A stretch of DNA of 64,000 nucleotides, from positions 1 to 64,000 of the forward strand of contig CANMQX010000013.1 in assembly GCA_947500135.1 (NCBI GenBank). The letters run 5' to 3'. A model generated the notes under the pieces. That model was not told where the DNA came from. It made no database searches and saw only the letters and a list, made by a program, of their open reading frames with translations. Of this stretch, positions 53,224-61,953 are shown piece by piece (the first letter of the stretch is position 1; the number at the start of each line of letters is the position of its first letter). Source of the stretch: an uncultured Paracoccaceae bacterium. GTDB lineage: Bacteria; Pseudomonadota; Alphaproteobacteria; Rhodobacterales; Rhodobacteraceae. The translations under genes were made by a program, and so were the position numbers.

Positions 53224-53952
53224 ATGAAAAAATTTATTGTCTTGTCTCTTTTGGCCGTTTTGACGACATTCTCGGCCGGTATCGCCTCTTCCGCCACAAT
53301 CAATATCTACCAATCATCCGGTACGAAGGTGCGGTCTTCTGCTGGTGTGGGCGAAAGCACGGCCACCGAAGGGCGTCATCTTGCAGGCTCTCTTGTGACG
53401 GTGACTTACGCCGATGGCACCACCGAAGATCTGGTCTGGCGCCGCGTTGGTCGCTATTCGCTTGGCGGCGCCTATGGCAATGACATCACAATTTCGCAAA
53501 GCGGCGGCCCGATGGTCATCGATGCCCAAAAAACCGTCAGCGCGATCTATATCGACCTGGCCCCGTCCAAGACGATTTTCGATATCATTGATACCCGGGG
53601 TAATCCTGATCCGACGGCCAGCACACCATCGACGAGCTTTGGCACACCGTTTTCCATCGAACGTGGTGGTGACGGCCTGACCGGGCAGATCGATGTGACA
53701 TATTCCGGTATCGTCAATATTGCCGGGCATGCTGCGGTTGGTGATATCTATAGCCGTATGCTGGTTGATTTTTCCGGCCTGACCAGCGGTGGCTTCCTGG
53801 GACGCATGCGTATCGAAGGTGACACTGATTCACTGGCCGATAATGCCGTCATGTCTGTTGTGCCCCTGCCTGCCGGTCTGCCCCTGCTGATTGCGGGTCT
53901 GGCCATGTTCGGGTTCATGCGCAGCCGCCGCAAGACAGCCGCGATTGCCTGA
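53224..53952 (+). CDS. VPLPA-CTERM sorting-signal protein (exosortase substrate)
   Basis: 242 residues. The N terminus MKKFIVLSLLAVLTTFSAGIASSA is a clear Sec signal peptide cleaved about residue 24. The middle is a beta-rich domain without a family I can name. The C terminus has the tripartite sorting signal: VVPLPAGLP, a hydrophobic helix LLIAGLAMFGFM and the basic tail RSRRK. This is the VPLPA-CTERM tail recognised by XrtD-type exosortase, which is encoded at 8244-9851. The in-frame extension to 53107 is rejected because ATG 53224 starts the signal peptide. A terminator follows directly. Confidence 0.93.
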   Translation: MKKFIVLSLLAVLTTFSAGIASSATINIYQSSGTKVRSSAGVGESTATEGRHLAGSLVTVTYADGTTEDLVWRRVGRYSLGGAYGNDITISQSGGPMVIDAQKTVSAIYIDLAPSKTIFDIIDTRGNPDPTASTPSTSFGTPFSIERGGDGLTGQIDVTYSGIVNIAGHAAVGDIYSRMLVDFSGLTSGGFLGRMRIEGDTDSLADNAVMSVVPLPAGLPLLIAGLAMFGFMRSRRKTAAIA

Positions 53953-53956
53953 TTTT

Positions 53957-53981
53957 ATGGCACATATCATGTGCCATTTTT
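53957..53981 (+). terminator. Rho-independent terminator after the VPLPA-CTERM gene
   Basis: ATGGCACAT and ATGTGCCAT form a perfect 9-bp stem with an ATC loop, followed by four to five Ts. It begins five bases after the stop codon and separates the sorted protein gene from the amidotransferase gene. Confidence 0.88.
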
Positions 53982-54140
53982 CATTTCGACAGCCATCATA
54001 ATTTCTTTGTTATAAAACCTTTTTTCTGTCGCAAAATGCGACTAGCCATAACCGGATTTTGTTGCGGCCATCCCAAAGCCCGCTTTGCTGTTTTCAGAAG
54101 ACAGCCGCGACGCATTGCTTATTGATCAAGGATCACGCTC

Positions 54141-56093
54141 ATGTGCGGTATCACAGGATATCTATGGTACCCCGGTCATGCACCCGGTGCAGACGCTGCC
54201 GCACAGCTGACGGCGATGATGGCAGCCATCGGCCATCGCGGCCCCGACAGCCAGGGGCAATGGGTGGATACCGATGCGGGCGTCGCCCTGGGCCATTTGC
54301 GACTGGCCATTGTTGATCTCAGCCCAGCAGGCCATCAGCCGATGGTGTCGGCATCCGAACGTTACCAGATCGTCTATAATGGCGAGATTTATAATCACCA
54401 ATCCTTGCGCGCCGAGATCGAGGCCACCGGCAAAGCCCCCAATTGGCGCGGCCATTCAGATACCGAAACCCTGCTGGCCGGGATCGATATCTGGGGGCTA
54501 GAAGACACGATTGCCCAGACGCAGGGCATGTTTGCCATCGCCCTGTGGGACCGCCAGGACCGCACCCTGACACTGGTTCGTGACCGGCTGGGGGAAAAGC
54601 CGCTTTATTTCGGCTGGCAAGGCCAGGGCCGCGATGCGGTGTTTCTGTTCGGCTCTGAATTGAAGGCGTTTCACGCCCATCCCCAATTTACCCCCGAGAT
54701 CCGCCGTGATGCGCTGATCCCCATGCTGCGCCATGGCCATGTGCCCGAAGATCTGGTGATCTATGACGGGCTGATGAAACTGCGCCCGGGCGAGATGGCT
54801 GTTGTCTCGCTTGATGCACCCGAACCGCAACGCCATTTTTACTGGGATGGTGGTGCTGTTGCCGCGCAACCGCGTGGTCCCGCCCCGGATGATGCAACAG
54901 CCATCGCCGAATTGGATGATCTGCTGCAGGATGCGGTTGGCCAGCAGATGATGTCTGATGTCCCGCTTGGCGCGTTTTTATCGGGTGGTATCGATAGTTC
55001 GGTGATTGTCGGGCTGATGCAGCATTTATCCGATACCCCGGTGCATACATTTTCCATCGGGTTTCACGAGGCCCGCTATAACGAGGCAGTTTTTGCCAAG
55101 GATGTCGCGGATCATCTGGGCACCCATCACACGGAATTATATCTGGGTGATACTGATCTGCGCGACGTGATCCCGGAACTGCCGCAGATCTATGACGAGC
55201 CCTTTGCCGATAGTTCGCAGATCCCCACCTATCTGGTGGCGAAGCTGGCCCGTGAGCATGTCACCGTGGCCTTGTCGGGCGATGGCGGGGATGAACTTTT
55301 CTGCGGCTATGACCGGTATCGCCAAGGCGCCAAGCTGATGAAGGCGATGCGCCCGGTCCCGCATCCTTTGCGCAAGCTGGGGGCCGGTGCCTTGCAATCA
55401 ATCCCGGCCCCGTTTCTGAACCGCATCATGGAGCCCTTCCGCGCCACCCCGCAAGGCAAGGAACCCAACGGCCAGCGCCTGCACCGTCTGGCGGCCTATG
55501 CCAAAAGCCGCAACCTGGAAGAGCTGCACCGCACGCTGGTATCCTGGTGGCGTGACGCGGAAAGCGCTGTGATCGGTGCTGCCTCTCCGCCCAGCATATT
55601 GGCCGATCACCTGCCCCCGCGCGGTGATCTGGGTGATATGGAGCGTATGATGCAGCTGGATATGCTGGCCTATATGCCTGATGACATCCTGTGCAAGGTG
55701 GACCGGGCCACGATGGCTGTTGCGCTTGAAAGCCGCGCGCCGCTGCTGGATCACCGTGTGGCGGAGTTTATCTGGGGGCTGCCACCCGCATTCAAACATC
55801 GTGATGGCAAGTCGAAATGGCTGCTGCGCCAGGTGCTTTACAAATATGTCCCCGCCGCCTTGATCGAACGCCCCAAGATGGGGTTCGAGGTGCCGATTGG
55901 CCTGTGGCTGCGCGGCGGGCTACGTGACTGGGCCGAAGAGTTGCTCGCCCCACATCGTTTGCAAAACGAAGGTTTTCTGGACCCAAAGATCGTTTCGCGC
56001 ATGTGGCGCGAACATATCGCCGAAAGCCATAATTGGGGCCAACCTTTGTGGAATATACTGATGTTTCAGGCCTGGCTGGAGCGTTACAAATGA
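54141..56093 (+). CDS. Glutamine-hydrolysing asparagine-synthase-type amidotransferase
   Basis: 650 residues. The N-terminal Ntn glutaminase begins MCGITGY, so Cys2 is the nucleophile after Met removal; RGPDSQG, YNGEIYNH and SDTETLL line its pocket. The C-terminal synthetase domain has the PP-loop FLSGGIDSS near residue 277 and LSGDGGDELFCGYDRY. AsnB-type enzymes in exopolysaccharide loci, including exosortase-linked ones, probably amidate uronic acids or other carboxyl groups rather than make asparagine. AAGGATC precedes the ATG. It is followed by a GT-C gene after 40 bp. Confidence 0.92.
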   Translation: MCGITGYLWYPGHAPGADAAAQLTAMMAAIGHRGPDSQGQWVDTDAGVALGHLRLAIVDLSPAGHQPMVSASERYQIVYNGEIYNHQSLRAEIEATGKAPNWRGHSDTETLLAGIDIWGLEDTIAQTQGMFAIALWDRQDRTLTLVRDRLGEKPLYFGWQGQGRDAVFLFGSELKAFHAHPQFTPEIRRDALIPMLRHGHVPEDLVIYDGLMKLRPGEMAVVSLDAPEPQRHFYWDGGAVAAQPRGPAPDDATAIAELDDLLQDAVGQQMMSDVPLGAFLSGGIDSSVIVGLMQHLSDTPVHTFSIGFHEARYNEAVFAKDVADHLGTHHTELYLGDTDLRDVIPELPQIYDEPFADSSQIPTYLVAKLAREHVTVALSGDGGDELFCGYDRYRQGAKLMKAMRPVPHPLRKLGAGALQSIPAPFLNRIMEPFRATPQGKEPNGQRLHRLAAYAKSRNLEELHRTLVSWWRDAESAVIGAASPPSILADHLPPRGDLGDMERMMQLDMLAYMPDDILCKVDRATMAVALESRAPLLDHRVAEFIWGLPPAFKHRDGKSKWLLRQVLYKYVPAALIERPKMGFEVPIGLWLRGGLRDWAEELLAPHRLQNEGFLDPKIVSRMWREHIAESHNWGQPLWNILMFQAWLERYK

Positions 56094-56133
56094 TCCCCTA
56101 TTTGCCCGGCACGGCTGTTACCGGATAGACATC

Positions 56134-57705
56134 ATGCCCCGTTTTTCTGACCGAAGCTTTTTCATCATTATGGTTGCGACGCTTGTCTTTGCGACGCTCT
56201 ACCGGCTTTACCCGCTTGTTGTGGGTGAACCGGCGCTGGCGCAGGCCTTCATGACCGAAGACGGTTACCTGATGCTGACCATTGCCCGCAACATGGCCAT
56301 TGGGCTGGGCATGTCGGTCTCTGACGGCACGATTGCCAGCAATGGTGTGCAGCCGATGGCGACCTTCCTTTTTGCAGGCTCTTACCTAGTGACGGGTGGT
56401 GACAAGATTGCCGGGCTTTGGGGGGTGCAGCTGACCGGGGCGATTATCGCCGTGATCGGAATTTTTACGGTCCGCGCCTTGGCCCGGGTGTTGCTGGCCC
56501 CGCAGGATAATGCCCCGATCTGGCCCTGGCTGGTGGCCACGATGTGGTTTGTCAGCCCCCTGCTACTGCTGCATACGATGAACGGGCTGGAAACCGGGCT
56601 TTATACCGTGATGGTGACGCTGAGCCTGGTGATCTTTGCCCGGCTTTTGCACAAGGGCGATGCGGCGGGGCTGACGGACCGCATGCTGTTGGGCGCGGCC
56701 TGCGGGGTTACCTTTCTGGCGCGCAATGATGCGGTGTTCCTGATCGGGGCGATCGGGCTGGTCTGGCTGTTTCATGCGTTGATCACCCGCCGCCGCCCGG
56801 TCGGTGCCGTGATTGCCGAACTGATCCCCCCTGCCCTGCTTGTGGCGCTGATCGCATCGCCTTGGCTGATCAATAATTATGTGAATTTCGGATCCATCGT
56901 GCCGGTCAGTGGCACCGCCCAATCGTTGAGCGGCGGTTTGGCCCGGAATGCCGATATCCTGCCCGCCGTCCTGTTTGAATATGTCTTTCCGATGCTGCCT
57001 GTGCCGGTCCGGCTGCAATATGCCCCGGCCTTCATGATCTGCGCCAGTATCGTTATCCTGATCATTCTGGCTAGTTTTGTCCTGCAGGTCTGGCGCCGTG
57101 GCGGCACCGCCCGCCATGTGATGATGGCCTATCTGATCTTTGCGATATTGATGTGCCTTTATTACGGGTTCTATTTTGGCGCGGGCTGGTTTCTGAGCCG
57201 GTATCTGTCGCCACTGGCGCCGCTTTTGATCACCGCGACCCTGTCTGTTGCCTTGTCACTGGCGCGCTGGCTGATCCCGGCCCGGGCCACGGGCGCCATC
57301 TATACGCTGGGCCTGTTGAGCATCGTGCTTTGCATTGCGCTGCTGGGCCGCTACCTGCTGCCCGGCACCAAGGAGCAGGGCCATTTTCAGGTGGTCGATT
57401 GGGTGACAGAGAACGTAGCTGCGGAAACATGGGTCGGGGCGGTGCAGACCGGCACGCTGGGCTATTGGCATGACAGGACCATCAATCTCGATGGCAAGGT
57501 CAACCCAGCCGCCTTGCAAGCACAGCTGACCGAAGGCGATGTGCTGAATTATGTGCTGCAAAGCCCGATCACCTATCTGGCCGATTGGGAAGGCATTGCC
57601 TACTGGGTGACCACGGCAAACCGGGGCAACACGGCATTCAGCGAAAGCTTTACGGTCGTGGTCCATGACGTGCCCGGCAATCTTGCCGTGCTGAAACGCC
57701 AGTGA
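56134..57705 (+). CDS. GT-C-type membrane glycosyltransferase
   Basis: 523 residues, about eleven to twelve hydrophobic segments and a C-terminal soluble part from about 420. The first outer loop has the acidic pair in FMTEDGYLMLTIARNMAIGLG, as in GT-C enzymes that take sugars from polyprenyl phosphate. The plan matches the protein at 12353-13903. It lies just upstream of genes for a polyprenyl-phosphate pentose (58.8-62.7 kb), so it is the best candidate in the window to use that donor. Confidence 0.72.
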   Translation: MPRFSDRSFFIIMVATLVFATLYRLYPLVVGEPALAQAFMTEDGYLMLTIARNMAIGLGMSVSDGTIASNGVQPMATFLFAGSYLVTGGDKIAGLWGVQLTGAIIAVIGIFTVRALARVLLAPQDNAPIWPWLVATMWFVSPLLLLHTMNGLETGLYTVMVTLSLVIFARLLHKGDAAGLTDRMLLGAACGVTFLARNDAVFLIGAIGLVWLFHALITRRRPVGAVIAELIPPALLVALIASPWLINNYVNFGSIVPVSGTAQSLSGGLARNADILPAVLFEYVFPMLPVPVRLQYAPAFMICASIVILIILASFVLQVWRRGGTARHVMMAYLIFAILMCLYYGFYFGAGWFLSRYLSPLAPLLITATLSVALSLARWLIPARATGAIYTLGLLSIVLCIALLGRYLLPGTKEQGHFQVVDWVTENVAAETWVGAVQTGTLGYWHDRTINLDGKVNPAALQAQLTEGDVLNYVLQSPITYLADWEGIAYWVTTANRGNTAFSESFTVVVHDVPGNLAVLKRQ

Positions 57706-57724
57706 CGCGGCAGGAAAGGGTCTG

Positions 57725-58615
57725 ATGATGGAACTGAACGCGTCTGAATATGCTGCCGCCCGCGAACATTTGCTGGCCGAGGATGCAACAATACTGATCC
57801 GCTTCATGGCGCATCAAAGCGTGGGCAGCAAAGACGCACAATTTCCCAATACGGTCACAGCACTGGCGCAAAATCTTGGCTGGATTGACCCCGATACCGG
57901 CATGCGCACCACATTGGGGATCCTGATCAGCGATTCCTGCCGCGAATACCTGTTCTGGAAAGAACGCGATCAGCGCCTGCCTTTTGAAGGTGCCCTGCCG
58001 CATCTGGCCCGGACGACGTTTCAAGGCAAAAACATTGCTGAAATCGGCGCGGGCATGGGGGTGAACCTGATGTCGCTGGCAGGCACTGCAGACAGGCTTT
58101 GCGGTGTTGAACCGGTCGCGGCCTATGCCCAGATGGGCCAGATTTTCCGTGATCGCGAAGGCACCACGGATATCGATATCAAGACCGGCGGCGCCGAAGA
58201 TCTGCCCTTTGCCGATCAGGAGCTTGATCTGGTCTTATGCGTATCAGCGCATCAGTATTTCGATATCCACCCTGCCTTGGCCGAGATCGCCCGCGTGACC
58301 AAACCCGGGGGAAAGCTGATCATTATCGGCAATACGCTGGGCCATTACAGCTGGGATTTTGGCAAACAGGTGATCCGCAGCAGGGGCCGTGGGCTGAAAA
58401 GCTATGTCATGACATTGGTCAATACGCTCAGCTATCAACTGCTGGGGCGGCGGGTGCTGGTCAATCGCAGCGGGTTTTCCACCGCTAGGCCGATCTACCC
58501 TTCTGCCGCCGCCATGACGCGCTGGTTACATGCGGTTGGGTTTGAAACCCTTGCAGCTCCACAGCGCGCCGAGAACGAGACCTGTTTTTATGTCCGCCGC
58601 AAGGAGGATCATTAA
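57725..58615 (+). CDS. Class I SAM-dependent methyltransferase
   Basis: 296 residues. IAEIGAGMGVNLMSLAG is SAM motif I near residue 104, LCGVEPVAAYAQMGQIF motif II, and LVLCVSAHQYFDIHPALAEIARVTKPGGKLIIIGN the Methyltransf_11 core. The C-terminal third is helical and basic (LGRRVLVNRSGFSTARP). It starts 19 bp after the GT-C stop and likely methylates a sugar hydroxyl of the polymer, though any small molecule is possible. Confidence 0.82.
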   Translation: MMELNASEYAAAREHLLAEDATILIRFMAHQSVGSKDAQFPNTVTALAQNLGWIDPDTGMRTTLGILISDSCREYLFWKERDQRLPFEGALPHLARTTFQGKNIAEIGAGMGVNLMSLAGTADRLCGVEPVAAYAQMGQIFRDREGTTDIDIKTGGAEDLPFADQELDLVLCVSAHQYFDIHPALAEIARVTKPGGKLIIIGNTLGHYSWDFGKQVIRSRGRGLKSYVMTLVNTLSYQLLGRRVLVNRSGFSTARPIYPSAAAMTRWLHAVGFETLAAPQRAENETCFYVRRKEDH

Positions 58616-58772
58616 GTTGTCCCGGCACAGGCGCATTGCGGGCCTATGCCGCGGCAGGACCCTGCCTTTTGACAACAGTTGCCTTATGCCTGCCCGAAAC
58701 CCATGGGAAAACATGGCGATCACTTCCGCTGACGAGTAAGATGTATTTTGCGTATTTAGGAATTTAGCCACG

Positions 58773-60212
58773 ATGGATATTACCCATTTGAAAGGTCAGC
58801 GCATTCTGGCCGTTGATCTGGATGGAACGCTGCTGCGGTCAGATATGCTGTTTGAAAGCTTCTGGTCGGCCACCAGCCGCGATTGGCGTGTGCCTGTGCA
58901 GGCGGGTCTTGCCCTGTCAAAAGGGCGTGCCGCGCTGAAACGCAGCCTGTCGGCCAAGATGAATGTCGATGTGACCACCCTGCCATATGACGCGCAGGTC
59001 ATCGATTACATCAAGGCATGGCGCGCGGATGGCGGGGCTGCGATTCTGGTGACCGCCTCTGATGACAATATTGCCCGGGACATCGCCGCCCATCTGGATA
59101 TTTTTGACGCCGTGCAAGGCTCTGACGGGACAAGAAACCTGAAATCCGCAGAAAAAGCCGCCTTTCTGATCGAGCATTTCGGCAAGGGCGGCTATGCCTA
59201 TATGGGTGATGCCGAAGCGGATCTGCCGGTTTGGGAAAACGCGCAAAAGGCGGTGACCGTCAATCTCAAACCTCCGTTGCGCCAGAAGGTTGATAAGCTG
59301 GGGGTGGAGGTCGAACATCTGGACACCGCCCAGACCGGGTTGCGCGATTACCTCAAGGCGATCCGGGTGCATCAATGGCTGAAAAACCTGCTGGTCTTTC
59401 TGCCGATGTTTGCCGCCCATCAGCTGGATATGGTGACATTCGCCCAAAGCCTGCTGGCCTTTGTGATCTTTTCCATGGTGGCATCAAGCATCTATGTGCT
59501 GAATGATTTGCTGGATTTGCGGTCTGACCGCGCGCATCCGCGCAAACGCGAACGCCCCTTTGCCGCTGGCACGATCCCGATTGCCCATGCCACCTATATG
59601 ATCGCCGGGTTGATGGGAACCGGGTTGATCCTGTCGCTGTTCCTGGGCTGGTATTTCGTGCTGGTCATGTTGATTTATTTCGTTGTGACAACGGCTTACT
59701 CGCTTTGGCTGAAACGCAAGGCGATTGTCGATATAGGCACGCTGGCGGGGCTTTATACGATCCGTATTGTCGCGGGGGCCGTGGCCACCAGCATCCCCCT
59801 GTCGATGTGGCTTTTGGCATTTTCGGTCTTTTTCTTCTTCTCACTGGCCACGGTGAAACGGCAGGCGGAACTGACCGATAGCGCGGCGCGCGGCAAGCTG
59901 AAAGCATCCGGTCGCGGCTATCTTGTGGGTGATCTGCCGGTGCTGGTGATGATGGCGGTCGCCTCTGGCTATGTGTCCATTCTGGTGCTGGCGCTTTATA
60001 TCCAGTCGCCTTTCGTCTCAAAGCTTTACGGCACGCCCAAGGTGCTGGGAGTGATCTGCGGTGTGCTGCTTTACTGGGTGTCGCGCGTGATCCTGCTGGC
60101 CCATCGCGGTCTGATGCATGACGACCCGGTGGTGTTTGCCGCCCGGGATCGCAATAGCCAGATTTGCGCGCTAGTGATCATCGGCGTGGCCTTTGGCGGG
60201 GCTTTCCTGTGA
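58773..60212 (+). CDS. HAD phosphatase fused to a UbiA-type polyprenyl-phosphate phosphoribosyltransferase
   Basis: 479 residues. The N-terminal HAD domain (about 8-185) has Asp15 and Asp17 in AVDLDGTLL and MGDAEADLPV as motif III/IV. The C-terminal membrane domain (about 195-479, around nine helices) has NDLLDLRSDRAHPRKRERP near residue 244, the first UbiA Asp-rich motif. This type matches DPPR synthase, which attaches phosphoribose from PRPP to polyprenyl phosphate. The fused HAD could remove the 5-phosphate, giving polyprenyl-phosphoryl-ribose in one protein. The next genes encode DprE1- and DprE2-like enzymes, which strongly supports this. Confidence 0.88.
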   Translation: MDITHLKGQRILAVDLDGTLLRSDMLFESFWSATSRDWRVPVQAGLALSKGRAALKRSLSAKMNVDVTTLPYDAQVIDYIKAWRADGGAAILVTASDDNIARDIAAHLDIFDAVQGSDGTRNLKSAEKAAFLIEHFGKGGYAYMGDAEADLPVWENAQKAVTVNLKPPLRQKVDKLGVEVEHLDTAQTGLRDYLKAIRVHQWLKNLLVFLPMFAAHQLDMVTFAQSLLAFVIFSMVASSIYVLNDLLDLRSDRAHPRKRERPFAAGTIPIAHATYMIAGLMGTGLILSLFLGWYFVLVMLIYFVVTTAYSLWLKRKAIVDIGTLAGLYTIRIVAGAVATSIPLSMWLLAFSVFFFFSLATVKRQAELTDSAARGKLKASGRGYLVGDLPVLVMMAVASGYVSILVLALYIQSPFVSKLYGTPKVLGVICGVLLYWVSRVILLAHRGLMHDDPVVFAARDRNSQICALVIIGVAFGGAFL

Positions 60213-60631
60213 GCGGGGCGCGCATTGCCATTCTTTACGCACTGTTTGCTGTTGTGGCGACGGTGATCAATCTGGGCATCCAGCGGATTGTGCTATCGTG
60301 GAACAACGATGTTCTGGGTTTTGCCATTGCCATTTTCTGCGGCACATTGGCCGGGCTGGTGGTGAAATATGTGCTGGATAAGCGCTGGATCTTTGCCGAT
60401 GACAGTACCGGCATCAAAGCCCATGGGCAGAAATTCACGCTTTATACGATCATGGGCCTTGTCACGACGGCGATTTTCTGGGGCACGGAAACCGCGTTTT
60501 GGCTGATCTGGGGGACTGACCTGATGCGCGAGCTGGGGGCCGTGCTAGGCCTCTCTGTCGGCTATGTGGTCAAATATTTCCTCGACCGGCGTTTTGTCTT
60601 TCAACCCCGCGAAGAGGCAGCCCTGTCATGA
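60209..60631 (+). CDS. GtrA-like small membrane protein
   Basis: 140 residues with four membrane helices, the GtrA/DPMS-like fold. GLVVKYVLDKRWIF and GYVVKYFLDRRFVF are the two halves of an internal repeat typical of the family. GtrA proteins are thought to move polyprenyl-phosphate sugars across the membrane. The start is GTG 60209 (GTGA overlap with the preceding stop); its end overlaps the DprE1-like gene. Its position inside a lipid-pentose pathway fits a flippase for polyprenyl-phosphoryl-arabinose. Confidence 0.88.
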   Translation: MSGARIAILYALFAVVATVINLGIQRIVLSWNNDVLGFAIAIFCGTLAGLVVKYVLDKRWIFADDSTGIKAHGQKFTLYTIMGLVTTAIFWGTETAFWLIWGTDLMRELGAVLGLSVGYVVKYFLDRRFVFQPREEAALS

Positions 60632-61953
60632 CGGACCTGTCCGGCTGGGGTGGCTTTCCCTCTCATCCCGCAACCTTGGCCAACCCGGTCACGCAAGCCG
60701 ATCTAGCCCGCGCGATTGCGGATGGTGCGGTGATTGCCCGGGGTAACGGCCGGGCTTATGGCGACAGTGCCATCGGGCTGCGCAAGACCGTGCAGATGCA
60801 CGGGCTGAACCACATGATCAGCTTTGACCGGCAAAGCGGGTTTCTGGTGGCCGAGGCCGGTGTGCTGCTGCGGGATGTGATCACCGCGTTTCTGCCGCAT
60901 GGCTGGTTTCCCCCTGTCACACCGGGCACGAAATTTGTCACCCTGGGCGGGATGATCGCTGCTGACGTCCATGGCAAAAACCATCACAAGGATGGCAGTT
61001 TCCGCAACTTCGTCGATTGGCTGGATGTGATGGATGCAAGCGGTGTGGTGCATCATTGCAACCGGACCCAGAATGCCCAGCTTTTTGAATGGACGATCGG
61101 CGGGATGGGGCTGACCGGGGTGATCCTGCGCGCCGGTATCCGGCTGCGCCCGGTGCCATCCGCCTGGATCCGGCAGACATCGCAGGCCCTGCCCAATCTG
61201 GATGCTGTCATCACCGCTTTTGAAGGGGCGGATGCCGCCACCTATTCGGTGGCCTGGATTGATTGTGTCAGCCGGGGTGCATCATTGGGACGGTCGATCC
61301 TGATGTTGGGCGAACATGCGACCCCGGATGAGCTATCTGATGATGCGGCCCGTTATCCATTTGAAATTCCTGACAAAACAAAACGCACTGTCCCATTTTC
61401 CATGCCTTTCAGCCTGCTTAACAGCCTGTCAGTCAGGGCCTTTAACGGGCTTTATTACTGGAATGGCCGCCGCAATGCCGGGATCAGCTTTGTCGATTAC
61501 GACACGTATTTCTATCCGCTGGATGCCATTTTGGGCTGGAACAAGATCTATGGTAGGCGCGGGTTCATGCAGTTCCAATGTGTCCTGCCGCTTGAGACCG
61601 CGCGCGACGGGCTGCGCGCCTTGCTGAAGACCACATCATTGGCTGGTGCGGGATCATTTCTGGCAGTGCTGAAACGGTTCGGCCCGCAAGACAGTGCCTT
61701 TTCCTTTCCGATGCTGGGCTACACATTGGCGCTGGATTTTCCGGCAACCCCGGGGATGATCGCGCTGATGCGCAAGCTGGACCAGATCACGCTGGATCAT
61801 CAGGGCCGGTTCTATCTGGCCAAGGATAGCCGCATGGCCCCGGACACGCTGCATGCATCGGACCCGCGCGCAGCACAGTTCAAACAGATGCGTCAGGAAT
61901 TCGGGGCAACCGATGCTTTTCAATCAAAACAATCCGAAAGGCTCTTTCTATGA
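60628..61953 (+). CDS. dprE1: DprE1-like FAD-dependent decaprenylphosphoryl-ribose 2'-oxidase
   Basis: 441 residues. The FAD-binding domain includes IARGNGRAYGDSAIG and TPGTKFVTLGGMIAADVHGKNHHKDGSF; the C-terminal domain carries GWNKIYGRRGFMQFQCVLP, LKRFGP and YLAKDSR. These match mycobacterial DprE1, including the substrate-contacting lysine of AKDSR. The cysteine targeted by benzothiazinones in Mycobacterium (in GWNICVDFP) is alanine here (GYTLALDFP). The enzyme oxidises the ribose 2-hydroxyl to a keto group in the epimerisation to arabinose. It overlaps its neighbours by four bases on both sides. Confidence 0.9.
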   Translation: MTDLSGWGGFPSHPATLANPVTQADLARAIADGAVIARGNGRAYGDSAIGLRKTVQMHGLNHMISFDRQSGFLVAEAGVLLRDVITAFLPHGWFPPVTPGTKFVTLGGMIAADVHGKNHHKDGSFRNFVDWLDVMDASGVVHHCNRTQNAQLFEWTIGGMGLTGVILRAGIRLRPVPSAWIRQTSQALPNLDAVITAFEGADAATYSVAWIDCVSRGASLGRSILMLGEHATPDELSDDAARYPFEIPDKTKRTVPFSMPFSLLNSLSVRAFNGLYYWNGRRNAGISFVDYDTYFYPLDAILGWNKIYGRRGFMQFQCVLPLETARDGLRALLKTTSLAGAGSFLAVLKRFGPQDSAFSFPMLGYTLALDFPATPGMIALMRKLDQITLDHQGRFYLAKDSRMAPDTLHASDPRAAQFKQMRQEFGATDAFQSKQSERLFL

